Part shown: positions 15,042-25,996 of the stretch, in pieces | How positions within the stretch are numbered: position 1 is the stretch's first letter | Layout of the letters: each line of letters starts with the position of its first letter | From: Saccharum officinarum | Lineage: Eukaryota > Streptophyta > Magnoliopsida > Poales > Poaceae | DNA: 64,000 nucleotides | Assembly: GCA_020631735.1 (NCBI GenBank) | Contig: CM036188.1 | Location: 17,960,214-18,024,213, forward strand | Direction: 5' to 3' | Notes under the pieces: model-generated | What the model saw: the letters and a program-made list of their open reading frames with translations, nothing else | The model's database searches: none | Told to the model about the DNA's origin: nothing | Translations under genes and position numbers: made by a program

Positions 15042-15160
15042 TGCTGAAAAACAAGCTAAAACATTGTTTCGGCTGATTTGTGTGAGAGAAAACACTGTTC
15101 TGGCAAAAAAAAAAGCAAGCTGAAAAGTACGGATTATAAGCCGGCTGAAGAGGGCCTATG
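15042..15160. mobile_element. Short MITE (GCTGATTTGT family)
   Basis: About 120 bp with TTCGCTTATGCTGAAAA near the left end, GGCTGATTTGTGTGAGAGAA in the middle and GGATTATAAGCCGGCTGAAG near the right end. Sister copies at 15555, 21697, 46708 and 61078. Target duplication not resolved. Confidence 0.6.
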
Positions 15161-15554
15161 AAACCAAGATGGGTAATAACTAGTAAAAAATGTATTTGGT
15201 GATACTAACCTGGTGTCACAAAGACTGATGTGTTTTTTTATAAATTTGATCAAACCTAAAATAGTTTGAATAACTCTAGAAGTTCATCTTTTTTGGAATA
15301 GGAGTATAGCAAGTAGCTTGTCCCAACTGTCGTACACATAAAGTAGAGATAATAAAATAAAGAGGTAAAAAGATTTGCCTCAAAAATCATCTTAGAATTC
15401 CATGATTATAATTTTTTATTCCACAAAATATGCTATTCTAACGCTAATGACACGTTTAGTTCTTGATGAGAGGTGATACAGGAGTATCTAGCAAAGGAAC
15501 AGAAATCAACTCCCCCATCATCTAACAGTTAGCCTCCATAACTCTCGAAAAGTA

Positions 15555-15692
15555 GTGAGCCCGTTCGCTTCGCTGAAAAGTCATGGCTGAAAGCACTGTT
15601 CGTTGATTTGTTATGAGATAAAAACACTGCTCCGGTTGAAAAAAAAACAAGCTGAAAATATACGGATTATAAGACCAGCGAACAGGGAGTAG
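15555..15692. mobile_element. Short MITE (GCTGATTTGT family)
   Basis: Contains CCCGTTCGCTTCGCTGAAAA, GTTGATTTGTTATGAGATAA and GGATTATAAGACCAGCGAAC. Absent from the matching place in copy B, so it arrived after the duplication. Confidence 0.6.
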
Positions 15693-15699
15693 AATAGTC

Positions 15700-15957
15700 C
15701 ATAATAACCGGGGCATTTAACCAAAAAGAAAGACCTTAATTTTTTTTAAGTTAAACTATCATTAGTTTGACCGAGTTCATAGAGAAAAATAATTAACATA
15801 CATCCATGACACCTAATAGGCACAATAATATGAAACTACTATATATAATATAATTGAATGGTGTTAATTTAGTATCATAAACTTAGTCAAACTCACAACT
15901 GTTTGACTTTGACTAAAATTTTAAAACGTTGCTTCTCGGAGTCGGATGGAGTATTTT
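15700..15957. mobile_element. Stowaway-like repeat shared by copies A and B
   Basis: Contains ACACCTAATAGGCACAATAA and TGTTTGACTTTGACTAAAAT and ends GTCGGATGGAGTA, typical of grass Stowaway-like repeats. The same sequence lies in copy B at about 24160-24433, so it predates the duplication. Confidence 0.6.
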
Positions 15958-15979
15958 TAACCTATCTTTAAATCCCTAA

Positions 15980-16835
15980 GACTACCCGCACTCGTCATAC
16001 TCTAAATTCATCCTCTAAAAGGAATATTTTATCCTGGTCATCGAGATTTCATCCTCTATATCAATTTCTCCCGCACTCATCCATACTCTATATCATCCTC
16101 TATCCACTGTGGGGCCCATTTGTCAGATTTTTTCTTTTTTTCTTTTTTTCTCTTTTAATCTTTTCTTTTCTTTTCCCCTCTCCTCCTTTATCCATTCTAC
16201 CGCACCGCCCTCCCTCCCCATTCTCTCTCTCTCTCTCGGGCGTGACGGAGGCGGAGGCCCGCGCGGCGGTACCCCCTTCTCCCTCTCCCCTCCCGGGCCC
16301 CTCCACCGGCTCCCTCCACCGGCCCCCTTCTCCTTCTCCCTCTCCCCTCCCGGCTCCCTCCACCGGCGGTCGACCGCGCGCGCCCCCTCCCTGCACCGCG
16401 CCCCCTCCACGCACGACCACCGGAGCTGCGGAGGTCCCGGCGGTGGCTCCAACTCGCGGATCCGCGCGTGGAGGGCCTCGAGCTCGCGGATCCGGTGTGG
16501 AGGGCCTCGAGCTCGCGGATCCGCCGGCGACGGCGGCTCGACCTCCTCCTTTGCTCCTCCCCTTTTCCCTCTCCAGGCGCGAGCAGAGGGGGCCATGGAC
16601 GCCGGCGTGGGCATGGGAGAGGCGGGCGGCGGCTTCGGGCAAGCTTGGCGGGGACCGGCGGTGAGAGGCGCCTCGCGGTGGGCCCCACGCGCGGATAGCG
16701 CATGCCCGCTACCGCGCCAAGTTTGGCGAACGCCGCGCTTGTCCTCTTGTTTACAGCATGGGGTAGCGTATCCGCTGCAGCTCTCCATCCGCTATCTACG
16801 TCCTAGAGGATCGTTTACAGGCAGTGCGGATGGTC
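15980..16835. mobile_element. PIF/Harbinger-like element, TAA duplication
   Basis: 856 bp bounded by TIRs GACTACCCGCACT and AGTGCGGATGGTC (imperfect inverted), each flanked by TAA, the target preferred by PIF/Harbinger. The inside has a long CT-rich tract (16120-16330) and a GC-rich segment with the direct repeat CTCGAGCTCGCGGATCCG. Long Pro/Arg/Ser-rich open frames on both strands are compositional; no transposase is seen. Copy B lacks it. Confidence 0.75.
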
Positions 16836-17068
16836 TAAGACGTCTTTGCTGGACTTTGGCACTGTTCATTTCCTCGTTGACCAAGCAGTGAGGTGAGTTG
16901 CGTGGGATATCTTGGCGCTCCATTATTGGGTGCCAGCGGAGGACCAACGTGGAGTGGCTGCAGCGGTTGTCTCTGCAGCACTGGTGGTCCTTGTAATCAA
17001 CCACTCTACAGTAGCTTGGTACAATGGTACCGCGTGCTACAGCACAGTAGGGACTGAGGAGCTAGGGT

Positions 17069-17328
17069 CTCGTTTAGTTTGATGAATTGGGGAGAAAAAT
17101 ACTGTATCAGAATTCCTATATCATTTTGTTTGTATTTAGTAAAAATTATCCAAATTTTGACTAACTAGGCTTAAAATGTTTATCTCGCAAAGTACAACAA
17201 AACTGTGCAATTAGTTTTTGATTTCATCAACATTTAGTACTCCATGTATTTGCCGACATTTTGATGTGACAAGAAATCTTCTTTTTACATAGTAAAATTT
17301 TGGGAGAATTGTGGAACTAAACAAGGCT
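17069..17328. mobile_element. Tourist-like MITE
   Basis: Ends near TCTCGTTTAGTTTGATG and GGAACTAAACAAGGC, with interior TTAGTACTCCATGTATTTGC. Absent from copy B at the matching site (about 25113). Confidence 0.75.
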
Positions 17329-17443
17329 AGAATTCAAAGCCCTAAACTCTAGGAAGACAGAGACAATAAAAAAATCTAGCAAGGTGGTCACGTAGTTTTT
17401 AGATCTTTTTGACATGGACATGCATGTAGAGATCGGAAGCTTG

Positions 17444-17684
17444 GGGCTGTTTAGTTCCAAGAAATTTTGCAAAAATTTTCAGATTTTTTGTCACATCGAA
17501 TCTTTAGACATATGCATGAAGCATTAAATATAGATAAAAAATAAAACTAATTACACAGTTTAGACGAAATGGACGAGACAAATCTTTTAAGCCTAATTAG
17601 ACCATGATTGAACAATATTTGTTAAATAACAACGAAAACGCTACAGTAACGTTTTGCCAAAAAATTTAGCATCCAAACGCTGCC
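17444..17684. mobile_element. Tourist-like MITE, TTG duplication, empty site in copy B
   Basis: 241 bp with ends GGGCTGTTTAGTTCC and GCATCCAAACGCTGCC, flanked by TTG. Copy B has the unoccupied target GATCGGAAGCTTGGCATAAG at about 25456, which confirms the boundaries and the 3-bp duplication. Confidence 0.9.
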
Positions 17685-18086
17685 TTGGTAGAAGAGTGTA
17701 CACCCTCAGTCACTAAATGTCTGTGTCTATAAAACCGTGTTTCTCTCACGGACATATTTTTCGAGCGACCAATAAAAAGAGACAGAGTAGTAAGCATGTA
17801 TGGTTTTTTTTAAAGGACAGCAAGAGCTCTGTGTCTTTTTATTAGAAGAAGAAAGGCAATACAAAGTACAGATACAGTATGTGCCAGCTAATTAATTGTG
17901 GGGACATGCCATTTCAGCTAATAAAATGTGCTGTCGAGCCATTTTAATTTTTTATTCAATTTTATAAGTTGACTAGGTGGCATGCCATTCTCGGGTTGAC
18001 CCAACGACCAGAAGCAAGCGAAGGCTATTACGTACGTGCTGGTCCTAACTTATTTTGTGTCTCGTAAATTTGAACATGTTGATAAT

Positions 18087-18117
18087 GAAATGAAATGAAA
18101 TGAAATGAAATGAAATG
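18087..18117 (+). repeat. (GAAAT)n microsatellite
   Basis: About six AATGA/GAAAT pentamers in copy A. Copy B has only a two-unit version near 26026-26041. Confidence 0.8.
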
Positions 18118-18233
18118 GCAAGCTACCATATCGTGGTGGTAAAAAGTGAGAGCAAAGTTTGGTACTATGTTGGGGAAAATTCTTACAAGTTGCCAACTTT
18201 ACATGTCAGGGTGATCGGTGAGAGAGAGACTGA

Positions 18234-18475
18234 GGCCTCGTTCACTTCCCCTCCCAACCCAAAATATTTCCTCTTACACACATCACATCAAATCTTTCGA
18301 CGCATGCATGGAGCATTAAACGTAGGTAAAAAAGATAACTAATTGCATAGTTTGTCTGTAAATGTCGGGACGAATCTTTTGAGCCTAGTTAGTCTATAAT
18401 TGAACAAATTTTGCCAAATAACAACGAAAGATGCTACAGTAACTTTTCAGCTACTTTTCGCGAAGTGAACACACC
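18234..18475. mobile_element. Tourist-like MITE, TGA duplication
   Basis: Ends GGCCTCGTTCACTTC and GAAGTGAACACACCC, flanked by TGA on both sides. Copy B lacks it at the matching GTGAGAGAGAG position (about 26390). Confidence 0.85.
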
Positions 18476-18527
18476 CTGAGAGAGCAAAACATCATAGCAA
18501 CAGCAAAGCAGTCTCCGAGTACAGCCG

Positions 18528-18755
18528 AGGGTGGGTTTAGTTCGTGTTTTTTTTTCTTTGGCTGCTGTAGCACTTTCGTTTGTATTTGTCAATTAGTGTC
18601 TAATCATGGACTAATTATGATAAAAAGATCTATCTCGTGGTTTTCTATCGAACTGTGTAATTAGTTTTTTTTCGTCTATATTTAATGCTCCATGCATGTG
18701 TCCAAACATTCGATGTGACGGAGAATCTTGAAAATTTTTGGAACTAAACATGGCC
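18528..18755. mobile_element. Tourist-like MITE
   Basis: Ends GGGTTTAGTTCGTG and GGAACTAAACATGGCC, with interior TTTAATGCTCCATGCATGTG and CGATGTGACGGAGAATC. Target duplication not clear. Confidence 0.75.
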
Positions 18756-18841
18756 GGAGTGCTGAAGTTCTTGGTGGGATGTAGACGTAGGGACAGCTTG
18801 ACTGAATTGTTCAGGACTCAGGAGGGATGAGATGAGTCAGG

Positions 18842-19181
18842 GGTGTTTAGTTTCTCCTAAAAAATTTTCAACCCATTACATCAGATGTTTAGACATATGT
18901 ATGGAGTATTAAATGTAGACGAAAAAATAACTAATTATACAAATTGTGATAAAATTTACGAGACGAATTTTTGAGCCTAATTAATCCATGATTTGACAAT
19001 GCCATGCTACAGTAAACATGTGCTAATGACGGATTAATTAGGCTTAATAAATTCTTCTCGCGATTTTCAGACGAGTTGTGTAATTAGTTTTTTATTAGTA
19101 TCCGAACATCCCTTTTGAAATCCCTTAAAACATCCGATATGACATCACAAAATTTTTCACCCTCCCAACTAAACACCCCCG
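18842..19181. mobile_element. Tourist-like MITE, long form
   Basis: About 340 bp, longer than the usual 240. Ends GGGTGTTTAGTTTC and CAACTAAACACCCCC. Same long subfamily as 19333, 25643 and 61364, with a central ATGTGCTAATGACGGATTAA-type block. Confidence 0.8.
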
Positions 19182-19332
19182 AGCTGAAAAGAGGGGTCCC
19201 AATTATGGCCACGGAGAAAAGGGGGAGCTCATGCTCATCCCATGATGGCCCAAAATCCAAATCCAAGTGGGCGTGCTTGTGCATATACAGTAGTGCAGAA
19301 TGCAGATAGGCACCGTCTGAGAGATGCGAAGG

Positions 19333-19672
19333 CGGCCTTGTTTAGTTCCTCTCCCTAAAGTTTGTCACTGTCCCATCGAATGCTTAACACATGGAGTATG
19401 AAATATAGACTAAAAAATAGCTAATTGCACATATTGTGTCTAATTTGTGAGACGAATCTTTTAAACCTAATTAGTCCATGATTTGACAATGTGGTGCTAC
19501 GGTAAATATGTGCTAATAACAGATTAATTAGACTTAATAAATTCGTCTCGAGGAGTACTGAGGACTTCTGTAATTTATTTTATTATTATTATCCGAATAC
19601 TTTCCTATGACATCCTGATATAACGGCTGACATGACACCTAAAAACTTTACGCCCTAGATTTAAACAAGGCC
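19333..19672. mobile_element. Tourist-like MITE, long form
   Basis: Ends GGCCTTGTTTAGTTCC and TTTAAACAAGGCC, interior as in the 18842 copy. Not present in copy B. Confidence 0.8.
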
Positions 19673-19786
19673 CTCACTCGGTCACTTTTCAGAGTTCAGG
19701 CATCATCTCTCTGCTCTACTTTGCGTCCAAGAACACTGTCAGCACCTACCTAACCTTTGCAAGGATAAGATTCGCAACGCAAGCAT

Positions 19787-20520
19787 CAGGGCCGGTCCTA
19801 TGTTTTCAAAGGCCTTAGAGCGAACTTGACAATGGGCCCTTATGTCTACATATATGTTTAATTGTATATGTGCTAATATATAATTGTATAGAGGTATATA
19901 TACAGAGGATTTAATCGATGAGCAATGACAATATCAAGATACAATGACTAAAAGAACAAGAAAATGACACTAATTTGATTACCTCAAAATCCTAAATAAA
20001 ATCAAACTCCCATTATAAAAAGAGACTTCTTCGGGCTTTTCTTGATGCAAAATCGTTAAGGACAGTGTCGAGATCAATAGTGTCCAAGATATCCTTCTCA
20101 ATGCAGCACTTGGCTAAGCCATTCAATCTTTCCTCACCACTTTCTTAACGAAAAGAGACTTTTGCTTTGATTTGAATAATTTGCAGAAAAAACAATAAAC
20201 TTTGTCAACATGCTTGGAGTAAACCAACCATTTTCTATCAATTTCCTCACCATTGCTTAACTTCCTATTATAGTAAGCATATGAAAAATGTCTGTCATTA
20301 GCATTTGAAGGGAACTGCAGATTCAATTCTCTCACAGGGCCTTTCTCAATTAAGATATCTTGTCCCTTATTATCAAGATTTTTCCAATTTCTAGGATCAT
20401 AGACATCTTCACTTGAAATTTGTGGAACAATATATAGGATACATATATTTAGGTTTGGGCCTCTTAGTAAGCTGGGCCCTAGGGCATCGCACCCGCCGCA
20501 CCTCCTCTGCTACGGCCCTG
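19787..20520 (-). mobile_element. hAT element with 8-bp target duplication
   Basis: 734 bp with ends CAGGGCCGGTCC and TACGGCCCTG (imperfect inverted), flanked by perfect 8-bp duplications GCAAGCAT at 19779-19786 and 20521-20528. Copy B keeps an empty site near 26735. The minus strand encodes a remnant of a TTF-type zinc-finger hAT transposase: [20 protein letters not shown], then [20 protein letters not shown] and a CFFCKLF cysteine pair (20123-20420). Only the N-terminal part remains, so it is non-autonomous. Confidence 0.9.
20123..20420 (-). pseudogene. hAT transposase fragment (TTF zinc finger)
   Basis: N-terminal remnant of a hAT-family transposase inside the element at 19787-20520. It shows the DPRNW motif, [21 protein letters not shown] and the upstream [10 protein letters not shown]. 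The catalytic RNase-H-like and dimerisation domains are missing. Confidence 0.8.
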
Positions 20521-20882
20521 GCAAGCATGCCTGCCTGTTTCAGTCATGCCAGCCAGCCTTTGTCAAATAACGTTTCGCAGCAGCTCGTTTGCGTTGCAAG
20601 AGCCGTGTGTGAGTGTCACTAAGCTCGACGCGTTGCTGTTGCTGTTGCTGTTGCTGTAACAACCACCCAAAGCCAAAGACGAAAGCAAGTGTTTCAGAAG
20701 CTTCGGCTATGGATCTCTTCCTGTCGTGGCGGGCTGATACGATACGATTCCTTCAGTTGATAGATGACCATCTGGCATCTGCTGCTCACGATCCATCCAT
20801 CTCTCTATGTGCATCTTCAGGCTTTCAGTTTCAGCCACGCAGAGTGGTGCATTTATTTTGTACAGTTGCAGGATTATATGTA

Positions 20883-21128
20883 GGCCGTGTTTAGATGTCT
20901 AAAAAGAGGCAATTTTTTTTGCATAGTAACTGTCGCATCGAATCTTTGAACGCATGTATGAAATATTAAATGTAGGTAAAAAATAACTAATTGCACAATT
21001 TATCTGTAAATGTCGAGACGAATCTTTTGAGGCTAGTTAGTCCATGGTTAGATAAATTTTACCAAATAACAACGAAAAGTGCTACAAAGACCTTTTCCTT
21101 AAAAAATTTTTCAAATCTAAACACGCCC
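20883..21128. mobile_element. Tourist-like MITE, GTA duplication
   Basis: Ends GGCCGTGTTTAGATG and AATCTAAACACGCCC, flanked by GTA. Interior has GTCGCATCGAATCTTTGAAC. Confidence 0.85.
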
Positions 21129-21293
21129 GTAGCATGATTTGCGCGTTACAGCACAGCACCTTGGCTCTTGCTTGCTTGGTCAGACAGCTGCGAGTGGGAA
21201 CGCGAACGGGAACGGAGACCTTCCAAGTCAAAGTCGTTCCTTTTACCTCGTCACATGACAGTGACAGTCAAAACTCAAAGCTCCAATATACAG

Positions 21294-21510
21294 GGCCTGT
21301 TTAGTTCCTAAAATTTTGCAAATTTTTTTAAGATTTTCCGTCGCATCGAATCTTTAGACGCATACATAAAGCATTAAATATAGATAAAAAAATAAAACTA
21401 ATTACACAGTTTAGACGAAATTCACTAGACGGATTTTTAAGCCTAATTAGACCATGATTGGATACTAATTGCCAAATAACAACAAAAGTGCTAAAAACTA
21501 CTTTTAAATC
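21294..21510. mobile_element. Tourist-like MITE, right end truncated
   Basis: Left end GGCCTGTTTAGTTCC and a normal interior (AGATTTTCCGTCGCATCGAA, AACTAATTACACAGTTTAGA), but the expected right terminus is missing. Sequence passes into copy A backbone at about 21510. Confidence 0.7.
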
Positions 21511-21696
21511 ATAATGTGTGCAGCACACTCCAGCACCAGAGAACATCAGTTTTTTAAAAAGGACGGCAAAAGCTTTGCCGCAATTTTTATTAGATGAAAA
21601 AAACAAAAAAAAGTTTTAGTAAAAAAGAGCTACTCACTTAAGCGCTTTAGCCGGGATCTAAAGAAACACCAAAACAAGATAAAAAGCCAGATAACG

Positions 21697-21825
21697 GCCC
21701 CGTTCGGTTGGGCTGATAAGCCGGCTGAAAAACACTGTTGGCTGATTTGTTGTGAGAGAAAAATACTGTTCCGGCTGAAAAAACAAGCTGAAAAAGACGG
21801 ATTATAAGCCGGATGAACAGGCTCA
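21697..21825. mobile_element. Short MITE (GCTGATTTGT family)
   Basis: About 130 bp with CCCGTTCGGTTGGGCTGATA, GGCTGATTTGTTGTGAGAGA and GGATTATAAGCCGGATGAAC. The best preserved copy of this family in the window. Confidence 0.7.
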
Positions 21826-21882
21826 ACGTCAGTTACAGAGGAGTACTAAACATGGTACAGTACAGGATTTTTATGCAACGTA

Positions 21883-22126
21883 GGGCTTGTTGAGTTGCAA
21901 AAAAAATTGCAAAATGACCATGTAGTACGTTTTGTTGTTATTTGACAATTAGTGTTCAATCATGGTCTAATTAGGTTTAAAAGATTCGTCTCGTTCATTT
22001 CGTCTAAACTGTGTAATTAGTTTTATTTTTTTATCTATATTTAATGCTTCATGCATGTGTCTAAAGATTTAATGTGACGAGAAATCTAAAAAATTTTGTA
22101 AAATTTTCTGGGAACTAAACCGGCCC
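21883..22126. mobile_element. Tourist-like MITE, GTA duplication
   Basis: Ends GGGCTTGTTGAGTTGC and GGGAACTAAACCGGCCC, flanked by GTA. Copy B has the unoccupied site near 38990. Confidence 0.85.
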
Positions 22127-22284
22127 GTAGTACGTGCACACGGTACTAAAAGTTGAATCATAATGTGTGCAGCACACTCCAACACCAGAGAGAGTAATGG
22201 TGAATTTGCAACTAATCCTAATACATACGTAGCTCAAAAATGCGATAGACTACTACGTCAGTCAAAAGCTCAGTTGTGTACGTA

Positions 22285-22526
22285 GGCCTTGTTTAGATGG
22301 GCTCAAAATTGCTAGTTTTTATAATTTCTCTTTATCACATCAAATTTAGAGACACATGTATGGAGCAGTAAATATAGATAAAAAATAACTAATTACATAG
22401 TTTGATTATAAATCACGAGACGAATCTTTTAAGTCTAGTTAGTCTACGATTAGACAATAATTTTCAAATACAAACGAAAGTACTACGGTGCCAAATTTTT
22501 CTAACCTTAGCCATCTAAACCAGGCC
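22285..22526. mobile_element. Tourist-like MITE
   Basis: Ends GGCCTTGTTTAGATGGG and CCATCTAAACCAGGCC, with interior AAATATAGATAAAAAATAAC. Not in copy B. Confidence 0.8.
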
Positions 22527-22582
22527 ATATTGTGAAAACAGATGTGGCATTAATTATTATTGGATTCACGTCGGTGTGTGTT

Positions 22583-22840
22583 GGGCCTTGTTTAGTTCCC
22601 AATTTTAACCCCAAATTTAACTATGCAAAAAAAGATTCACATCACATAAAAATACCGGCACATGCATGAAGTACTAAATGTAGATAAAATTAAAAACTAA
22701 TTGCACAGTTTTGTTGTACTTTGCGAGACGAACATTTTGAGCCTAATTAGTTAAAGTTTGGACAATTTTTACCAAATACAAACGAATTGGTACAGTGCAC
22801 ATTTAGTGTGCACTGTAGCAATTGGATCTAAACAAGGCCC
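22583..22840. mobile_element. Tourist-like MITE
   Basis: Ends GGGCCTTGTTTAGTTCCC and GGATCTAAACAAGGCCC. Copy B shows the empty site as GTGTTGGTTCATACTATGG near 39170. Confidence 0.85.
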
Positions 22841-23149
22841 GGTTCATACGGAATACTATGGCGCAGCAAATTTAAATGACAAGGACGGCAGTGGGGAACC
22901 ACCTGGAAGGATGAATCCAAACGTGGTCGTTTGAATGAATTGCTCCAAGAAGCACTTGTTGGATGTTTTCTACACCTCGCCGTCACTTTATTTGTTTTTT
23001 TATATCCCAACCTTTCCATCATTTTGTACTGTCTTGACTCATTCCGTTGGACAAAGAGGGACGCATCTTCCTTGGGAATTTGCATCTCCCTTTTATATAT
23101 ACCATTTCAGTCAGATGAAAAACTATAAAAAAGTAACAATCGTACGTTT

Positions 23150-23430
23150 AAGGGCTAAAATTTAGTCGTATCATATTGGATGTTCGGATGTTAACTAGCA
23201 GGACTAAAAATAAGCTAATTATAAAACTAATTACACATGAGTAGACTAATTCACTAGACAAATCTATTAAACCTAATTAATTCATAATTAGCAAATATGT
23301 ACTATTAAATCATGGACTAATTAGACTTAGATATTCGTCTCTTAAATTAGGCTCAATCTATGTAATTAGTTTTATAATTAACCTATATTTAATATTTCTA
23401 ATTAGTATCAAAGATTCGATCCGCACCGTG
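23150..23430. mobile_element. Degenerate Tourist-like MITE
   Basis: Recognisable interior blocks (AAAACTAATTACACATGAGT, ACCTAATTAATTCATAATTA, TTAGACTTAGATATTCGTCT) but decayed ends. Absent from copy B between 39450 and 39475. Confidence 0.55.
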
Positions 23431-23534
23431 AGAGAGCTCTGACTACTGTTTCAATTACTGTTTATGATTCAGACAGCCGCGTTAGGTCATGCGTGTCCTC
23501 ACATGGTCACATCGATTCGGTCTCTCCTAATTCA

Positions 23535-23752
23535 GGCCTCGTTGAGTTGCAAAATTTTTTACAAAATGACCCTGTAGCACGTTTCGTTGTTATTTGATCA
23601 TTAGTGTCCAATTATGGTCTAATTAGACTTAAAAGATTCGTCTCATCTATTATTTTTTATCTATATTTAATGCTTCATGCATGTGTCTAAAGATTCGATG
23701 TGACGAAAAATCTGAAAAATTTTGCAAAATTTTTTAGGAACTAAACCGGCCC
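23535..23752. mobile_element. Tourist-like MITE, TCA duplication
   Basis: Ends GGCCTCGTTGAGTTGC and GGAACTAAACCGGCCC, flanked by TCA. Somewhat shorter than its relatives. Confidence 0.85.
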
Positions 23753-23904
23753 TCACTGGACCTGGTTATCGTGGTGGGCCTTCTTGAGCCCTGAGCATCC
23801 TGGATTGCATAGACGGAGTTGAGTGATGACAGCCACGGGAAGATTAAAAAGCACCGTACGTAACAGTTTTTTAAAAAAATCAAAAGATGGAGACCGCAAC
23901 GTAC

Positions 23905-23992
23905 TACTTCCTCCTTCCTAAAAAGATATCGTTTTAGCTGATCCAGATTCATAGCTAAAACAACATCCTTTTTGAGATGGATAGAGTAGTAC
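23905..23992. mobile_element. Stowaway-type MITE fragment
   Basis: About 85 bp with CTTCCTCCTTCCTAAAAAG at the left, a central AGCTGATCCAGATTCATAGC, and GAGATGGATAGAGTA at the right, as in the grass Stowaway consensus with CTCCCTCCGT termini. Confidence 0.55.
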
Positions 23993-24433
23993 CTTTGAAC
24001 TATTGGTGAATACAGGAGTATCTAGCAGTTCTTGATGAGAGGTGATATAGGAGTATCTAGCAAAGGAACCAAAATCAACTCCCCCATCCTCTAATAGTTA
24101 TGGGGTACTATTGGAGATGATCTCTAACCTCCACAACTCTTGAAGACTAGAACAATCCATAATAATAGGGACATTTACCCAAAAAGAAAGACCTTAAAAT
24201 TTTAGTCAAAGCTAAACTATTATTAGCTTGACCGAGTTCATAGAGAAAAATATTAACATACATTCATGACACCTAATAGGCACAATAATATGAAACTACT
24301 ATATATAATATAATTGAATGGTGTTAATTTAGTATCATAAATATGGATATGTTTTTAAAACTTAGTCAAACTCATAACTGTTTGACTTTGACTAAAATAT
24401 TAAAACGTTCCTTCGCTAAGTCGGATGGAGTAT

Positions 24434-24995
24434 CTATACTATACTACTAAAGTCGTAGACGATCGAACTTCCGTCCCAAGACTCAAAATCCTGTTACCAG
24501 AGCAGTAAACGTGGATCGCCTGACTTCTGGGTCCCACCACCAACGCAGCCGCCACACCCCTCTAGAAGCACCGCATCCCCTCGCCCCTCCACACATGCCT
24601 CTGACCTCCTCCACACATGCCTCCGACCTGAAAAAAGGGCGCCCGCCCCTGCGAGGACCGGCGGTTTACCCCTTCGGCAGCGGCGTCAACCTCCGTCGCC
24701 CCCGCCGCCTCCGCCGTCGCTGCGCCCCCGTCTACGCCAACGCCCTCGCCGGAGCTCCGCCCAGCGCCCCCGCCTGCGCCCTCTACCGGCCGCGGCGTGG
24801 TCCACAGGACACCGTTGCGCCACACCAGCGTCGCCGGGGCGCGCTGCCACCTGATAGCAGCGTCGGCGCCGCCCCGCAGCAACGCCGCCCCGTCCCTCCA
24901 GGGCTCCTCCTCTCCTGCCCGACGTGACCTATGCCGCCGATCCACGCCGGTGCAGCCCCCTCTCTCCTCCTCTCCCGGCGTGGCCACCTTGCGGG
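24434..24995 (+). mobile_element. GC-rich insertion, possible Helitron
   Basis: Absent from copy A, where GTCGGATGGAGTA continues directly into TTTTTAACC. The insertion starts TCTATACTATACTACTAAAG after an A, like grass Helitron 5' ends (A/T insertion). It is GC-rich and holds a Pro/Arg-rich open frame with no recognisable domain. No clear CTRR 3' end with hairpin was found, so the class is uncertain. Confidence 0.35.
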
Positions 24996-25191
24996 AGTTT
25001 CTTAAAATCCCTAAGCTCTCTTTGTAGCGCTGGTGGTCCTTGTAATCAACCACTCTACAGTAGCTTGGTACAATGGTACCGCGTGCTACAGTACAGTAGT
25101 GATGAGGTGGAGCTAGTAGAATTCAAAGCCTAAACTCTAGAAAGATAGAGAGGCAATAAAAAAAATCTAGCAAGGTGGTCACATAGTTTAG

Positions 25192-25419
25192 GGTCTGTTT
25201 GGTTAGAGACGTTAAAGTTTAACAAACACGGTAGCACTTTCGTCTTATTTGATAATTTTTTTTAATTTTGGACTAATTAGGCTTAATAGATTCGTCTCGT
25301 AAATTACTCATAATCTGTGCCGACATGCATGCAATTAGTCTACATTTAATATTTCATGTATTTGCCGTAACATTAATGTGATGGGAGTTAAACTAAATGA
25401 TTGAGAAACCAAACAGTGC
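25192..25419. mobile_element. Tourist-like MITE (GTTTGGTT subfamily)
   Basis: Left end GGGTCTGTTTGGTTAGAG and right end GAGAAACCAAACAGTGCG, with interior AAGTTTAACAAACACGGTAG. Same subfamily as the CDPK intron copy. Absent from copy A. Confidence 0.8.
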
Positions 25420-25642
25420 GACCTTTTTGATGTGGACATGCATGTATGCTAGTAGATCGGAAGCTTGGCATAAGCATTTCGTGCCCTCAGCCACTCAGAT
25501 ACAAATGTAAGCATGTATGGTTTTTTTTTATTAAAGGACAGCAAGAGCTCTGTGTATTTTTATTAGAAGAAGAAAGGCGTTACGAAGTACAGATACAGTA
25601 TGTGCCAGGTAATTAACTGTGGTGCCGTACCATTTCAGCTAA

Positions 25643-25996
25643 GGCTATGTTTAGTCGGTGAAAAGCTTCTGGAGAAAATATCACATCGGATGTTCCGTAC
25701 GATGTTAGGAGAGGTTTTTGGATACTAATAAAAAAACTAATTACATAGCTGGCCTAGAAACTGCGAGTCGAATTTATTAAGCCTAATTAATCCGTCATTA
25801 GCACATTTGTTATTGTAGCACTTTAGTGTCAAATCACGGACTAATTAGGCTCAAAACATTCGTCTCGTAATTTACACGCAAACTGTGCAATTAGTTTTTT
25901 TTATTTCGTCTATATTTAATACTCCATACATGTGCTACAAGATTCGTTACCGTAGTTTTTCATGAAAAGTTTTTGAATCTAAACAAACAAGGGCCT
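25643..25996. mobile_element. Tourist-like MITE, long form
   Basis: About 350 bp, left end GGCTATGTTTAGTCGG and right end AATCTAAACAAACAAGGGCC. Carries the long-subfamily central block TTAAGCCTAATTAATCCGTC. Confidence 0.7.

Larger units (their letters stand above)
15465..24021 (+). repeat. Segmental duplication, copy A
   Basis: Colinear with copy B (24022-27700 plus 38844-39650). Shared anchors include GATGAGAGGTGATA (15472/24028), AGTAGCTTGGTACAATGG (17010/25061), GGACAGCAAGAGCTCTGTGT, CAATTATGGCCACGGAG (19200/26513), ACACTGTCAGCAC (19733/26680) and CCGTTGGACAAAGAG (23044/39365). Copy A ends where copy B begins, so this is a head-to-tail tandem duplication. The shared backbone is only about 4 kb, the remainder being elements inserted later in one copy. 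No gene was recognised in the backbone. Confidence 0.85.

Noticed and set aside
16100..16891. Open frames of 140-260 codons on both strands
   Set aside because: They lie inside a transposable element with CT-rich and CpG-rich low-complexity sequence and have no domain.
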